Shown here in pieces: positions 26,391-36,071 of a stretch of DNA of 64,000 bases. A model generated the notes under the pieces. The model saw only the letters and a program-made list of their open reading frames with translations, was not told where the DNA came from and did not search any database. Made by a program: the position numbers and the translations under genes. This DNA is from Pseudarthrobacter defluvii (GTDB lineage: Bacteria > Actinomycetota > Actinomycetes > Actinomycetales > Micrococcaceae): the NCBI RefSeq assembly GCF_030323865.1, contig NZ_CP066362.1, positions 496,001-560,000 of the forward strand, in the 5' to 3' direction. Positions within the stretch are counted from its first letter, which is position 1, and each line of letters starts with the position of its first letter.

Positions 26391-26937
26391 AGAGGGACAG
26401 GTTCCGGGCAAGCTCGGATACCCCGGTGTGGGGAGCACGGAGCAGGGCAGCGCTCCGCAAGGCTACGACCGAGTCCTGGAGGAGGCCCGCCTGGGCACTG
26501 GACTGGACGTTTACAGGCGGGTGGCGGACGGCATCCTGGGCTGGGAACTGCAGCGGTGGGCAGGGCTCCGGGTCCGGGCCGATTCGCCGCGGGCCGTCCC
26601 CGGGGCACACGTGGTGAGCGGATTCGGCGTCGGGCCCTTCCGCCTGCCCGCACCCTGCCAAGTGGTGTGGGTCCACGAGCCGGCCCCCGACGGTGTTCCC
26701 CAATCCGCCGGCTTCGGATACGGCACACTGCCTGGCCACCCCGCCCGCGGGGAGGAATCATTCGAGGTGGAGATCAACAGCCAGGGGGAGGTGTGGCTGA
26801 GGATCCGTGCCTTCAGCAAGCCCTCCAACTGGTTCTATGCGGCCGGCGGCCCGGTCACCCGGGCGACGCAGCGCTACGTTACTTCCCGGTACATTGAAGG
26901 AGCACGCAGTCTCGCCGCGGAAGGAAAAACCAAGTGA
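26383..26937 (+). CDS. DUF1990 family protein
   Basis: A 184-aa protein of a conserved family of unknown function (YDRVLEEARLGTGLDVYRRV, then FGYGTLPGHPARGEESFEVE and FSKPSNWFYAAGGPVTRATQ). It overlaps the MmcQ-type gene by 8 bp and the following gene by 4 bp, so the three form one operon. No membrane segment or catalytic motif is obvious. Confidence 0.85.
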   Translation: MTEEGQVPGKLGYPGVGSTEQGSAPQGYDRVLEEARLGTGLDVYRRVADGILGWELQRWAGLRVRADSPRAVPGAHVVSGFGVGPFRLPAPCQVVWVHEPAPDGVPQSAGFGYGTLPGHPARGEESFEVEINSQGEVWLRIRAFSKPSNWFYAAGGPVTRATQRYVTSRYIEGARSLAAEGKTK

Positions 26938-27251
26938 TCTTTATCGTCGTCAAGTTCAAGGTCAAGCCCGAGTGGTCGGAGCGCTGGCCGGACCTCGTGG
27001 CTGATTTCACCGAAGCCACCCGCAAGGAACCGGGCAACCTGTGGTTCGACTGGTCCCGCAGCCTGGACGACCCCAACGAATACGTCCTGGTGGAGGCCTT
27101 CAAGGACGACGCGGCCGGCGACCACGTGAACAGCGACCACTTCAAGAAGGCCATGGCTGACATGCCCCAGGCCCTCGTCGAGACGCCCAAAATCATCAGC
27201 CGCCAGCTCGACGGCGAAGGCTGGGACCTGATGGGCGAACTCACCATCTAA
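26934..27251 (+). CDS. Antibiotic biosynthesis monooxygenase (ABM) family protein, YgiN-like
   Basis: A 105-aa ferredoxin-like dimeric alpha-beta barrel protein (IFIVVKFKVKPEWSERWPDL, EPGNLWFDWSRSLDDPNEYV, VLVEAFKDDAAGDHVNSDHF). The family includes quinol monooxygenases and heme-degrading proteins; the substrate here is unknown. The GTG start overlaps the previous stop as GTGA, indicating coupling. Confidence 0.85.
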   Translation: MIFIVVKFKVKPEWSERWPDLVADFTEATRKEPGNLWFDWSRSLDDPNEYVLVEAFKDDAAGDHVNSDHFKKAMADMPQALVETPKIISRQLDGEGWDLMGELTI

Positions 27252-27257
27252 ACCCCG

Positions 27258-27315
27258 TCGATTGCTCCGTACTTGTCGTTTTGACCCGCCAAAACGACGA
27301 GTACGCAGCAGTCGA
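27258..27315. repeat. Palindromic repeat family P, copy 1
   Basis: Inverted arms of 25 nt (TCGATTGCTCCGTACTTGTC onward) around GACCCGCC, with three mismatches, two of which are wobble pairs. It shares GTACTTGTCGTTTT with copies at 27623 and 28744. Its right end lies against the -10 of the DUF503 gene. Confidence 0.85.
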
Positions 27316-27321
27316 TAGCAT
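27316..27321 (+). promoter_or_regulatory. -10 hexamer for the leaderless DUF503 gene
   Basis: TAGCAT, 6 nt before the ATG at 27328, beginning one base after the palindromic repeat. Confidence 0.5.
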
Positions 27322-27327
27322 GAAGCC

Positions 27328-27621
27328 ATGTGGATCGGCTGGATCGAGTTCGACATCCTCCTTGGCGACGTACACAGCCTGAAGGAGAAACGCTCCGTGG
27401 TCCGGCCCCTCCTGGCCGAGCTCAAGCGCCGCTTCGAGGTCTCAGTCTCCGAGACGGGGGACCACAGCCAGTACCGGCGCACGCAGCTCGGCGTTGGCCT
27501 GGTGGCAGCCGACCGGGCGCACCTCGTGGAGGTGCTGGCCGCCGTCGAACGCTTCGTGGCAGGCCGCCCGGAGATCGAACTGCTCAGCGCCCGCCAACGG
27601 GAACTCCACAGCGAAGATTAA
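27328..27621 (+). CDS. DUF503 (YlxP-like) protein
   Basis: A 97-aa protein of the DUF503 family (FDILLGDVHSLKEKRSVVRP, FEVSVSETGDHSQYRRTQLG). In many bacteria the gene lies next to ribosome-maturation genes such as rbfA; here it is isolated between two palindromic repeats. Function unknown. Confidence 0.88.
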   Translation: MWIGWIEFDILLGDVHSLKEKRSVVRPLLAELKRRFEVSVSETGDHSQYRRTQLGVGLVAADRAHLVEVLAAVERFVAGRPEIELLSARQRELHSED

Positions 27622-27622
27622 C

Positions 27623-27686
27623 CCATCGACTGCTGAGTATTTGTCGTTTTCACGCGCCAAAACGACAAGTACTCAGCAATCGATGG
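27623..27686. repeat. Palindromic repeat family P, copy 2
   Basis: Near-perfect arms (CCATCGACTGCTGAGTATTT onward) of about 28 nt around CACGCGCC. It shares the core with copies 1 and 3 and is the most complete copy. Confidence 0.88.
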
Positions 27687-27737
27687 AGGGTGTGGATAAC
27701 TTCTGCGCACTAATCCTGATTCTGGTGTCATGGACCG

Positions 27738-28678
27738 ATGAAGACCCCACGCTCATTACCGGAGGAACTCCGCGGCCGCCCCTTTACCGTTGCTGACGCA
27801 GCTTCTGCGGGCCTATCACCGCGGCGTTGGCGGCATGGGTCGCTGGAGCGCTTCGGCCGGGGCATCAGGATGGAGGGCACGACGGCGGCGCTTTCGTTAG
27901 GCGCGCGGGTCCGGCCTTTCGTTGAGGTCAACGAGCTCTGCGCCGCCTCGCATGTTACGGCTGCGGAGCTTCACGCGCTGCCGCAGCGGCGCCAGGACGG
28001 GACCTTTGACGTTTTCCACCTGATCCGGCCCGAAGGCGCAGCCCACCTGGACAGGCCCCACGTCATCGTCCACCGCATGAAGCTGTACGGGGACGAAGTC
28101 ACGGCAATTGACGGGGTTCCGGTCACGACCCCGGCGCGTACCTGGCTCGACATGGCGGAATTGCTGTCCCTCGATGAAATCGTGGCCATAGGGGATGCCT
28201 GCGTTCGCATGCCCAGGCCGGAGTTTGAGGACCGGGACATGCCGCTGTGCAGCGTATGGGATCTGCAGCGGATGGTTGACGGACACCGGGGAAAACGCGG
28301 GCTCCGGAAGGCGAAGGACGCCCTGGAATTGATCCGGGTCGGCTCGGATTCGGCCCAGGAAACCATGCTGCGGCTCGCGATTGTGCGCGCGGGGCTGCCC
28401 GAACCCGAGCTGAATGTCCCAATTATCACTGAGGACGGCATCAGGCATCACAAGCCGGACCTGTCTTACCGCAAATACCGGATCGGCATCGAGTACGAGG
28501 GCGAACACCACGGCGAGGAAAGCCAGATCGCAGGGATATAGCGCGCTCTGAACGGTACGCCGCCTTGGGGTGGACGGAGGTCAGGATCTCCAAGCGCCAC
28601 ATGGTCAACGACGCGAAACCGGCCGCGGCCAGAGTTCTCGTTGCCCTGGCCCAGGCCGGTTGGCGGAGGGGTTCTTAA
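27738..28678 (+). pseudogene. Frameshifted AbiEi-N-like/DUF559 endonuclease-fold gene
   Basis: The frame from 27738 stops at 28539-28541 (267 aa) in the middle of the DUF559/Vsr-like domain, just after IGIEYEGEHHGEESQIA. Shifting frame once near 28531-28535 restores the expected ending (DIARSERYAALGWTEVRISK, then a helix ending GWRRGS) up to the TAA at 28676-28678. The N-terminus (FTVADAASAGLSPRRWRHGS) resembles the AbiEi-type wHTH often fused to this domain in actinobacteria. One base is missing at a GGG run: a real mutation or a sequence error. It lies between repeat copies 2 and 3. Confidence 0.75.
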
Positions 28679-28696
28679 AAACGATTGTCCCCACCG

Positions 28697-28748
28697 GCTC
28701 CCAGCCTTCGCAAGCTCAGGCCGGGCCCCTCGCCGGCGGGGGCCCACC
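28697..28748 (-). repeat. Diverged inverted copy of the 56-bp intergenic repeat
   Basis: TTCGCAAGCTCAG, a GC-rich hairpin and GGGCCCACC follow each other in the order expected for the reverse complement of the repeat at 7104-7231, with several substitutions. It touches palindromic repeat copy 3. Confidence 0.6.
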
Positions 28749-28798
28749 GTACTTGTCGTTCTGACGGTTCAAAACGACAAGTACGGAGCACTCGATGG
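28744..28798. repeat. Palindromic repeat family P, copy 3
   Basis: CCGTACTTGTCGTT and AACGACAAGTACGG arms, with the outer right part (GCACTCGATGG) kept and the outer left part lost or replaced by the other repeat. It lies between the frameshifted gene and the end of purL. Confidence 0.8.
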
Positions 28799-28806
28799 GG
28801 GTGGGA

Positions 28807-31116
28807 CTAGCCGAAGTACTTCGGCAGGGTCCCCTCGTGGGCTTCGCGGAGGGCGTCGAGGGAAAGGGCGTCCACGCCGTTGATCTCCAGCTTGCCGCTG
28901 TCCGCGTCCACAACGCCGATGCGGGTGTGCGCGAAGCCGCGGGCGGTGCACATGTCGGTGAAGCGGACTTCCTCGGAGCGCGGGACGCCCACAATGGCAC
29001 GGCCCTGGGACTCGGAGAAGAGCGCCGTGAACAGGTCCACGCCGTCCCGGTCCATGACGTCCTGCAGCGCAATCCGCGCACCCACGCCGTAGCGCAGCGA
29101 GGACTCCACCAGGGCCGCCGCGAGGCCACCCTCAGAGAGGTCGTGCGCGGCGTCGATCATGCCATCGCGCGAGGCGTTGATCAGGATTTCACCCAGGGCG
29201 CGTTCGGCCTCAAGGTCAACCTTCGGCGGCTGCCCGCCCAGGTGGCCGCGCATGTTGGCCCACTCGGACCCGTCCAGCTCGGCACCCGTAGTGCCCAGCA
29301 GGTAAATGGCCTGGCCGTCTTCACGCCAGCCCGACGGCGTGCGGCGGGCGACGTCGTCGAGCTTGCCCAGCACCGCCACCACGGGGGAGGGGTGGATGGG
29401 TGTGGTGCCCGTCTGGTTGTAGAGCGAGACGTTGCCGCCGGTGACCGGAATGCCCAGCACCATGCAGGCATCGGACAAGCCACGGATTGCCTCGGCCAGC
29501 TGCCACATGACGTCCGGATCCTCGGGGGAACCGAAGTTCAGGCAGTCGCTGACGGCCATGGGGATGGCGCCCGCGGTGGCAACGTTGCGGTAAGCCTCGG
29601 CCAGCGCCAGCTGGGCGCCGTGGTACGGGTCCAGGTAGGTGTAGCGGCCGTTGGCATCGGTGGCCAGGGCGACGCCCAGGCCGGATTCCTCGTCAACGCG
29701 GACCACGCCGGCGTCGTCGGGGAACGCCATGGAGGTGTTGCCACCCACGTACCGGTCGTACTGGTTGGTGATCCAGGACTTGGAGCACATGTTCGGGGAC
29801 GCCACGAGCTCAGTGACAGCGGCGGCCAGTTCCGTGGGAGCGGCCGGGCGGCCGGCATCCTGGACGGACCCGGTGAAGGCGTCGGCCTGGACCGAATCCT
29901 GCCACTCGGGACGGGCGAACGGGCGGTCGTAGACCGGGCCGTCGTGCGCCACGGTGCGCGGATCGACGTCGACAATCACGTCGCCTTCCCACGTGATGAT
30001 GAGGCGGCCGGTGTCGGTGACCTCGCCCAGCCAGGAGTACTCCACAGCCCACTTGTCCATGACGGCTTCGAACGCTTCCACGTTCTCCGGCGTGACCACG
30101 GCCATCATGCGTTCCTGCGACTCGGACATCAGGATCTCGCCCGGGGTCAGCGTGGGGTCGCGCAGCAGGACGGAGGTCAGCTCAACCTGCATGCCGCCGT
30201 CGCCGTTGGACGCGAGCTCGGAGGTAGCGCAGGAGATGCCCGCGGCGCCGAGGTCCTGGATGCCTTCCACCAGGGAGCCCTTGAAGAGCTCCAGGCAGCA
30301 CTCGATGAGCACCTTCTCGGCGAAGGGATCGCCCACCTGGACGGCGGGACGCTTGGAGGGCTTGGTGTCGTCAAAGGACTCGGAGGCCAGGACGGAGGCT
30401 CCGCCGATGCCGTCGCCGCCGGTGCGTGCACCGAACAGGACCACCTTGTTGCCCTTGCCCGAGGCGTTGGCCAGGCGGATGTCCTCGTGCCGCATGACGC
30501 CCACGGCGAGGGCGTTGACCAGCGGGTTGCCCTGGTAGACGGAGTCGAACACCATCTCGCCGCCGATGTTGGGCAGGCCAAGCGAGTTGCCGTAGCCGCC
30601 GATGCCGGCCACTGCGCCGTGCATGACGCGCGCGGTGTCGGGGTGGTCGATGGCGCCGAAGCGCAGCGGGTCCATGACCGCCACGGGGCGGGCGCCCATG
30701 GAGATGATGTCGCGGACAATGCCGCCGATGCCGGTCGCAGCGCCCTGGTAGGGCTCAACGAACGACGGCGAGTTGTGCGATTCGATCTTGAAGGTCACGG
30801 CCCAGCCGTCCCCCAGGTTGGTCACGCCGGCGTTTTCGCCGATGCCCACCAGCATGTCCTTCTTCATTTCCTCGGTGACCTTCTGGCCGAACTGGCGCAG
30901 GTGGTTCTTCGAGGACTTGTAGGAGCAGTGTTCGCTCCACATGACGGAGTACATGGCCAGCTCGGCGCCGGTGGGGCGCCGGCCCAGGACCTTGACGATC
31001 TCGTCGAACTCGTTCTGCTTCAGGCCCAGCTCTGCCCAGGGCAGCTCGGTGTCCGGGGTCTTGGCAGCGTTCTCGACGGTGTCGATGTTGAACTTCTTGG
31101 TGGTTTCGGTGGTCAC
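28807..31116 (-). CDS. purL: Phosphoribosylformylglycinamidine synthase subunit II
   Basis: The 769-aa small-type PurL, ATP-dependent synthetase half of FGAM synthase (step 4 of purine synthesis), needing PurQ and PurS. Typical segments are [16 protein letters not shown] near residue 60, [40 protein letters not shown] and [14 protein letters not shown]. It overlaps purQ by 4 bp, giving a purS-purQ-purL operon. Confidence 0.97.
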   Translation of the reverse strand: MTTETTKKFNIDTVENAAKTPDTELPWAELGLKQNEFDEIVKVLGRRPTGAELAMYSVMWSEHCSYKSSKNHLRQFGQKVTEEMKKDMLVGIGENAGVTNLGDGWAVTFKIESHNSPSFVEPYQGAATGIGGIVRDIISMGARPVAVMDPLRFGAIDHPDTARVMHGAVAGIGGYGNSLGLPNIGGEMVFDSVYQGNPLVNALAVGVMRHEDIRLANASGKGNKVVLFGARTGGDGIGGASVLASESFDDTKPSKRPAVQVGDPFAEKVLIECCLELFKGSLVEGIQDLGAAGISCATSELASNGDGGMQVELTSVLLRDPTLTPGEILMSESQERMMAVVTPENVEAFEAVMDKWAVEYSWLGEVTDTGRLIITWEGDVIVDVDPRTVAHDGPVYDRPFARPEWQDSVQADAFTGSVQDAGRPAAPTELAAAVTELVASPNMCSKSWITNQYDRYVGGNTSMAFPDDAGVVRVDEESGLGVALATDANGRYTYLDPYHGAQLALAEAYRNVATAGAIPMAVSDCLNFGSPEDPDVMWQLAEAIRGLSDACMVLGIPVTGGNVSLYNQTGTTPIHPSPVVAVLGKLDDVARRTPSGWREDGQAIYLLGTTGAELDGSEWANMRGHLGGQPPKVDLEAERALGEILINASRDGMIDAAHDLSEGGLAAALVESSLRYGVGARIALQDVMDRDGVDLFTALFSESQGRAIVGVPRSEEVRFTDMCTARGFAHTRIGVVDADSGKLEINGVDALSLDALREAHEGTLPKYFG

Positions 31117-31886
31117 TTGTCGCCTCCCACAATCTTGTTCAGTACGGAGGTGAAGAAGCCCAGTCCGTCGGTGTCGGACCCGCCGATGCCATCGAGGGAC
31201 TCGGGACCGAAGCCCGGCTCCACGGCGTGCTCGGGGTGCGGCATGAGGCCCACCACGTTGCCGGCGGCGTTGGAGATGCCGGCGATGTCCCGGCGTGAAC
31301 CGTTCGGGTTGAAGCCTACGTAGCGGAAGACGACGCGGCCCTCGGCCTCAAGGGCGTCCAGGGTTTTCTCGTCAGCGATGTACTGGCCGTCCTGGTTCTT
31401 CAGCGGGATGGTGATTTCCTGGCCCGCTTCGTAGTCCAGCGTCCACGCGGTGTTGCTGTTCTCGACGCGCAGCACCTGGTCGCGGCAGAGGAATTTCAGG
31501 TGGTCGTTCTTAATCATCGAACCGGGGAGCAGGTGCGACTCGGTAAGGATCTGGAAACCGTTGCAGATGCCGAGGACGGGCAGCTTGGCATCGGAGTTCG
31601 CGGCGTCGATGATCTTGGACATCAGCGGGGCGAAGCGGGCAATGGCACCGGCGCGCAGGTAGTCACCGTAGGAGAAACCGCCGGGGATGACTACGGCGTC
31701 CACGTCGCCAAGTTCGGTGTCGCCATGCCAGAGTTCGACGGCGGTGGCGCCGGCAAGGCGGACGGCGCGGGCAGCGTCCCGGTCGTCCAGGGTGCCGGGG
31801 AAGGTGACGACGCCGATGCGGGCGCCGGCGAGGCGCGGTTCCGCCGCGACAGCGACAGCTTCGCCGATCAGGGGAAGTTCAGTCAT
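31113..31886 (-). CDS. purQ: Phosphoribosylformylglycinamidine synthase, glutamine amidotransferase subunit
   Basis: A 257-aa class I amidotransferase supplying ammonia to PurL. The nucleophile is Cys108 in [11 protein letters not shown]; the His/Glu pair fits MPHPEHAVE near the C-terminus. It is slightly longer than usual at both ends. The stop overlaps the purL start by ATGA, and it follows purS by 1 bp. Confidence 0.96.
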   Translation of the reverse strand: MTELPLIGEAVAVAAEPRLAGARIGVVTFPGTLDDRDAARAVRLAGATAVELWHGDTELGDVDAVVIPGGFSYGDYLRAGAIARFAPLMSKIIDAANSDAKLPVLGICNGFQILTESHLLPGSMIKNDHLKFLCRDQVLRVENSNTAWTLDYEAGQEITIPLKNQDGQYIADEKTLDALEAEGRVVFRYVGFNPNGSRRDIAGISNAAGNVVGLMPHPEHAVEPGFGPESLDGIGGSDTDGLGFFTSVLNKIVGGDK

Positions 31887-31887
31887 C

Positions 31888-32139
31888 TCAGGCCTCGACG
31901 ACCTCGACGTTGACGACGTCCTCGATCACGGGGTTGGAGAGGAGGGTTTCCGCGGCGTCACGTGCCTGGGCCAGGATTTCCTCCGTCACCTCGCCGTCGA
32001 CCGTCAGTTCGAAGCGCTTGCCCTGGCGGACAGAGCTGAAGCTGGTGAAGCCCAGCCGGGGGAGAGCGCCAACGATTGCCTTCCCCTGCGGGTCCAGAAT
32101 CTCGGGCTTGGGCATGACGTCAACAACGATCCGGGGCAT
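31888..32139 (-). CDS. purS: Phosphoribosylformylglycinamidine synthase subunit PurS
   Basis: The 83-aa third subunit of the FGAM synthase complex, thought to help channel ammonia from PurQ to PurL. The sequence [20 protein letters not shown] with [17 protein letters not shown] is diagnostic. ATG 32139 has GGAG seven bases upstream; longer in-frame starts lack homology. First gene of the operon. Confidence 0.93.
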   Translation of the reverse strand: MPRIVVDVMPKPEILDPQGKAIVGALPRLGFTSFSSVRQGKRFELTVDGEVTEEILAQARDAAETLLSNPVIEDVVNVEVVEA

Positions 32140-32396
32140 CCGGTAACTCCTGTGCGTGAGCTTGGGTAAGGGCGCAGCGGAGTGGTGCCGTCTCACGCCG
32201 TACCGGGATGTTGGGGGACAAGTGGTCACCTGCGTTGGTTCACCATGAGGTCGGGCGCTCCGCGAGCTTGCCTTCCCATTCTACCGGCCCGGACACGTCC
32301 CTCTGTATTCGGCGGGTTCGGGGCCGGAACGCCGCGTGGAACGGCCCGCTCCGGCTCCGCTGGCAGGATGGTCTGGAGTTGCCCGAAGGCCTTCAC

Positions 32397-32402
32397 TAGG
32401 AT
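32397..32402 (+). promoter_or_regulatory. -10 hexamer for the leaderless DUF4235 gene
   Basis: TAGGAT, 6 nt before the ATG at 32409. Confidence 0.5.
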
Positions 32403-32408
32403 TGCTGG

Positions 32409-32594
32409 ATGGCTGAGAATTCAAAGTCCGTGCTGTTGCCGATGGTTGCCGCAGCGGTGTTCGCCGGCCTGGGCAGGATGGTCTTCCAGAAGATCAAGGC
32501 AGACCGGCTGGCCCGCGAAACGCGGATAGCCGGCCCGGTGGATGAAAAGACCAGGCAGTGGATCAGCGACGTGGTGCGGACCCCGCGCCAGTAA
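32409..32594 (+). CDS. Small DUF4235 membrane protein
   Basis: A 61-aa protein with one hydrophobic N-terminal segment (VLLPMVAAAVFAGLGRMVF) and a charged tail, as in the actinobacterial DUF4235 family. Probably leaderless. Role unknown. Confidence 0.7.
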   Translation: MAENSKSVLLPMVAAAVFAGLGRMVFQKIKADRLARETRIAGPVDEKTRQWISDVVRTPRQ

Positions 32595-32617
32595 CGCGGC
32601 CTCCCACCTGCCACTCG

Positions 32618-32669
32618 TCCGGGCGTCCTTCGGGGCGCCCTTTTTCATGCCCGGAACTGTCCGGGCATG
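32618..32669 (+). terminator. Terminator of the DUF4235 gene plus a second hairpin
   Basis: GGGCG.CC pairs with GG.CGCCC and is followed by TTTTTC; directly after it CATGCCCGG AACTGT CCGGGCATG (32646-32669) is a perfect 9-bp inverted repeat. The second could be an operator for the downstream protease. Confidence 0.65.
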
Positions 32670-32672
32670 CCC

Positions 32673-32776
32673 ATATGACAAGCAAAAAAATCTCAAATGT
32701 GCTCTATGTCATATCCCGCTCTCAGTCTGTACTCTGTGATCAGTCTGGTCTCAGCAAATTACAAAACCTGTAATTT
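32673..32776 (+). promoter_or_regulatory. AT-rich region with two inverted repeats upstream of the subtilisin gene
   Basis: ATATGACA (32673-32680) is mirrored by TGTCATAT (32707-32714), and AAATTACA AAACC TGTAATTT (32756-32776) is a perfect 8-bp-arm palindrome. The region is far AT-richer than its surroundings. Regulator unknown. Confidence 0.5.
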
Positions 32777-32843
32777 CCTCTGCAGTGCCAGTCGTTCGGG
32801 GGCGCCCACCAAGTCTGGGCGGCACATCGTGAAAGGGTTGCAC

Positions 32844-35800
32844 GTGAAATCAACTGGAAAGAGCCCCTTGCGGGCTGGGGGACTCCGGAAGGCGGCCGCG
32901 CTGGCCGTCGGGTTGCCCCTTATCCTCAGCTCGCTGGCAGTAGGTCCCGCTTCGGCGGCCCCTGACGGCAAGGGCGTGGGGAATGCTTCCTCCAGCGCCA
33001 AGGACAGTCAGTTCAAGGACGGCCGGTACATCGTAGTGCTGGCCGGGCCCGCTGCCGCGGCCTATGAAGGGGGAGCTCCCGGGCTTGGTGCAACCAAGCC
33101 CCAGCAGGGCAGGAAGCTCGACGCCGGCAGCCCCAACTACAAGGCCTACGACGCCCACCTGCGCAAGCAGCAGCGTGATGTCGCGGCTGCCCAGGGAGTC
33201 ACACCGGCCAAGCAGTACACCGCGGCCCTGAACGGGTTCAGCGCAGAGCTGACCGCGGCCCAGGCTTCGGCGTTGTCCAAGGACACCCGCGTCCTGGTGG
33301 TGGCGCCCGACGTTGAAAACAAGCCGGACTACACCACCACCGACTTCCTCAAGCTCACCGGTCCCGACGGTTCCTGGGCCAAGCAGTTCGGCGGAGAAGC
33401 CAACGCCGGCAAGGGTGTGGTGGTGGGCGTCATCGACTCCGGCTACGCACCGGACAACCCCTTCCTCCAGGGCGAAGCGCTGAAGCCGCTGCAGGGGAGC
33501 CCGCAGGTGGGCGTTCCCTACCGCACGGCTGACGGCAAGATCGCCATGCTGAAGTCAGACGGCACCACCTTTGAGGGCGAATGCCAAAAGGGCGAGGGAA
33601 CCGGGGCAGGGTTTGACGGCTCGCTCTGCAACTCGAAGGTCATCGGTGCCCGCTACTTCGCCGACTCCTTCCTCCAGTACGTGGCGCCGGGAAACCGGGC
33701 ACCGGAAGAGCAGATCTCCCCGGTGGACGTCGGCAGCCACGGCACCCACACCGCCACCACGGCAGCCGGTAACGCCAATATTGAGCAGGTGATTGACGGG
33801 GCCAGCTTCGGCAAGAGCTCGGGCGTGGCCCCGGCCGCCAAGGTCTCCGTCTACAAGGTCTGCTGGGAGGACACCAACCCGGACACCGGCGGCTGCTACT
33901 CCTCGGCCTCCGTTGAGGCTGTGGACGCAGCCATCAAGGACGGCGTCGACGTCCTGAACTACTCCATTTCAGGCAACAACAACAGCACTACCGATCCGGT
34001 CGCGCTGGCCTTCCTGAACGCCGCAGCCGCAGGAATCTTCGTCTCGGCCTCCGCAGGAAACTCCGGTCCTACGGCTTCCACCGTGAACCACGCATCGCCG
34101 TGGCTGACCACTGTGGCCGCCTCCACCTTCCCCAGCGACCTGCAGGGCACCGTCAAGGTATCCGACGGATCGCTGTACCGTGGCGCCTCCATCATGAAGT
34201 CCGAAGTGGCGGACAAGCCTGTTGTGGTCGCCGCCGCAGCCGCTGCCGCCGGCGCCGCAAATCCCAACCTGTGCGGTCCGGGAACCCTCGACGCCACCAA
34301 GGTGGCCGGCAAGGTCGTGGTCTGCGACCGCGGAGTGGTGGACCGGACCGCCAAGAGCAAGGAGGTCATGGACAAGGGCGGCGTGGGCATGATTTTGGTG
34401 AACCTCACCAGCAGCTCCGAGGACGCCGACAACCACGTCATCCCCACGGTCCACGTCAACGCGCCAAAGAGCCTGGAACTCAAATCCAAACTGGAAGCCA
34501 ACCCTGCGCTGACCGTCAGCCTGGTCAAGGGTGACCTGACTGGCCTTCCCCCGGCTCCGGCACCCCAGATCGCGGGCTTCTCGTCACGCGGACCCACCTT
34601 CGCCTCCGGCGGTGACCTGCTGAAGCCGGACATCTCTGCCCCGGGTGTCAACGTCCTGGCTGGCGTCTCCACCATCGGCAACCACGGCGACCAGTTCGGG
34701 TTCATGTCCGGCACGTCCATGGCCGCGCCGCACATCGCCGGTTTCGGCGCCCTGGTGCTGGGCAAGCAGCCCAAGTGGACCCCCGCCATGGTGAAGTCCG
34801 CCATGATGACCACGGCCTACCCGCTGGTCAACGCCGATGGCTCGCCCAACACCGACCCCTTCCAGGGCGGTGCGGGACACATCGATTCCACCCGGGTCCT
34901 CGATCCCGGCCTGGTGTACGACTCCGGTATCCAGGACTGGCTCGGCTTCCTCAACGGCCAGGGTGTGGACACCGGCGCTCCGCAGGCAGGCTCCATCGCT
35001 GCCCGCGACCTCAACCTGCCTTCCATTGCCCTGGGCAGCCTTGTGGGCGAGGTCCAGGTGAAGCGCAAGCTGACCGCTCTGGTGCCGGGCATGTACCGCC
35101 CCGAGGTGAACATGCCGGGCTTCAACGTCAATGTGGAACCCAAGGCCCTGAACTTCGCCAAGGCGGGCCAGACCCGCGAAGTGACCGTGACCATCCGCAA
35201 CGTCAGTGCACCCGTGGGCAAGTTCAGCACCGGAAGCCTCACCTGGAAGGGCCCGCGGACGGTGACCTCACCGATCGCCATCCGCCCGGTCGACGCGCAG
35301 ATCGCCCCGTCGTTCTCGTTCAGCTCTGCCACCGGCACCGGCACCGGCAGCGGAACCATGGAACTGGTGTCCGGCTCGGACAGCCCCATCGCCGTCGGCG
35401 TCGAGGGCCTTGCACCACTGAGCCAGACCGCGATCACCAAGACGCCGGGCGAGTACGCGCCTACAAATGACGCACACAACGCCCTGGTCCAGGTGAAAGT
35501 GCCTGCCGGCGCCTCGTTTGCCCGGCTGGGCATCCAGGCGCAGTCGAACGACGTCGACTGGGACATGGTGGTCTACGCACCGAACGGTTCGGGCGGGCTG
35601 GCGGCCACCCAGGTGGCCACGGCATCTGCCAGTGAGTTCCTGGACATCGAGTCTCCGCGGGCCGGAACCTACTATGTGGTGGCCAATTTGTACGCCACGC
35701 CGGACAATGGTCCCGCCACTGCCTCCGTGCAGGCGGTGACCTTCGCCGGTGATGCGGGCAACCTTACGGTGAACCCGAACCCCATTGTGGCACCGAACGG

Positions 35801-35981
35801 AACCGCAACCTCGGCGACGCTGAACTGGACCGGGCTTGCTGAAGGCTCCTACCTCTCACGGCTGAGCCTTGGCAGCAACGGCATCAAGACCTGGGTGAAC
35901 GTCCAGGTGGGAGCGGGCACCGCTCCTGCCCCGGCCGGCGCTCCCCAGCTTGACCTGGCCCAGGCGGTACCCGCCACCTGA
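32844..35981 (+). CDS. Secreted S8-family subtilisin-like serine protease
   Basis: A 1045-aa exported protease. Signal peptide to about residue 39 (LPLILSSLAVGPASAA), I9 propeptide about 60-160 (GRYIVVLAGP, FSAELTAAQASAL), catalytic Asp198 (VVVGVIDSG), His299 (VGSHGTHTATTAAGN) and Ser625 (GTSMAAPH). A PA-like insert lies around residues 435-550 and a Fn3-like plus beta-sandwich tail follows the catalytic domain. GTG 32844 with AAAGGG upstream gives a proper signal peptide; longer in-frame starts do not. Two SSI-type proteins are encoded convergently downstream. Confidence 0.9.
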   Translation: MKSTGKSPLRAGGLRKAAALAVGLPLILSSLAVGPASAAPDGKGVGNASSSAKDSQFKDGRYIVVLAGPAAAAYEGGAPGLGATKPQQGRKLDAGSPNYKAYDAHLRKQQRDVAAAQGVTPAKQYTAALNGFSAELTAAQASALSKDTRVLVVAPDVENKPDYTTTDFLKLTGPDGSWAKQFGGEANAGKGVVVGVIDSGYAPDNPFLQGEALKPLQGSPQVGVPYRTADGKIAMLKSDGTTFEGECQKGEGTGAGFDGSLCNSKVIGARYFADSFLQYVAPGNRAPEEQISPVDVGSHGTHTATTAAGNANIEQVIDGASFGKSSGVAPAAKVSVYKVCWEDTNPDTGGCYSSASVEAVDAAIKDGVDVLNYSISGNNNSTTDPVALAFLNAAAAGIFVSASAGNSGPTASTVNHASPWLTTVAASTFPSDLQGTVKVSDGSLYRGASIMKSEVADKPVVVAAAAAAAGAANPNLCGPGTLDATKVAGKVVVCDRGVVDRTAKSKEVMDKGGVGMILVNLTSSSEDADNHVIPTVHVNAPKSLELKSKLEANPALTVSLVKGDLTGLPPAPAPQIAGFSSRGPTFASGGDLLKPDISAPGVNVLAGVSTIGNHGDQFGFMSGTSMAAPHIAGFGALVLGKQPKWTPAMVKSAMMTTAYPLVNADGSPNTDPFQGGAGHIDSTRVLDPGLVYDSGIQDWLGFLNGQGVDTGAPQAGSIAARDLNLPSIALGSLVGEVQVKRKLTALVPGMYRPEVNMPGFNVNVEPKALNFAKAGQTREVTVTIRNVSAPVGKFSTGSLTWKGPRTVTSPIAIRPVDAQIAPSFSFSSATGTGTGSGTMELVSGSDSPIAVGVEGLAPLSQTAITKTPGEYAPTNDAHNALVQVKVPAGASFARLGIQAQSNDVDWDMVVYAPNGSGGLAATQVATASASEFLDIESPRAGTYYVVANLYATPDNGPATASVQAVTFAGDAGNLTVNPNPIVAPNGTATSATLNWTGLAEGSYLSRLSLGSNGIKTWVNVQVGAGTAPAPAGAPQLDLAQAVPAT

Positions 35982-36000
35982 CCGGGTAGACATGGGGGGA

Positions 36001-36037
36001 GGTCCCGGGTGGTCGTCAGGCCGCCCGGGACCTTTTC
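36001..36037. terminator. Terminator after the subtilisin gene
   Basis: GGTCCCGGG/CCCGGGACC perfect 9-bp stem followed by TTTTCT, 20 bp past the stop. Confidence 0.8.
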
Positions 36038-36071
36038 TGTTCCCGCGGCTTCTTCCCTTGCCCGGGAGTGG

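Noticed and set aside
27258..28798. Insertion-sequence ends
   Set aside because: No transposase lies between the palindromes and no target duplications were seen; treated as repeats instead.
28795..31323. An 842-codon plus-strand frame opposite purL
   Set aside because: Gly/Val/His-rich shadow of purL with no domain; purL is certain.
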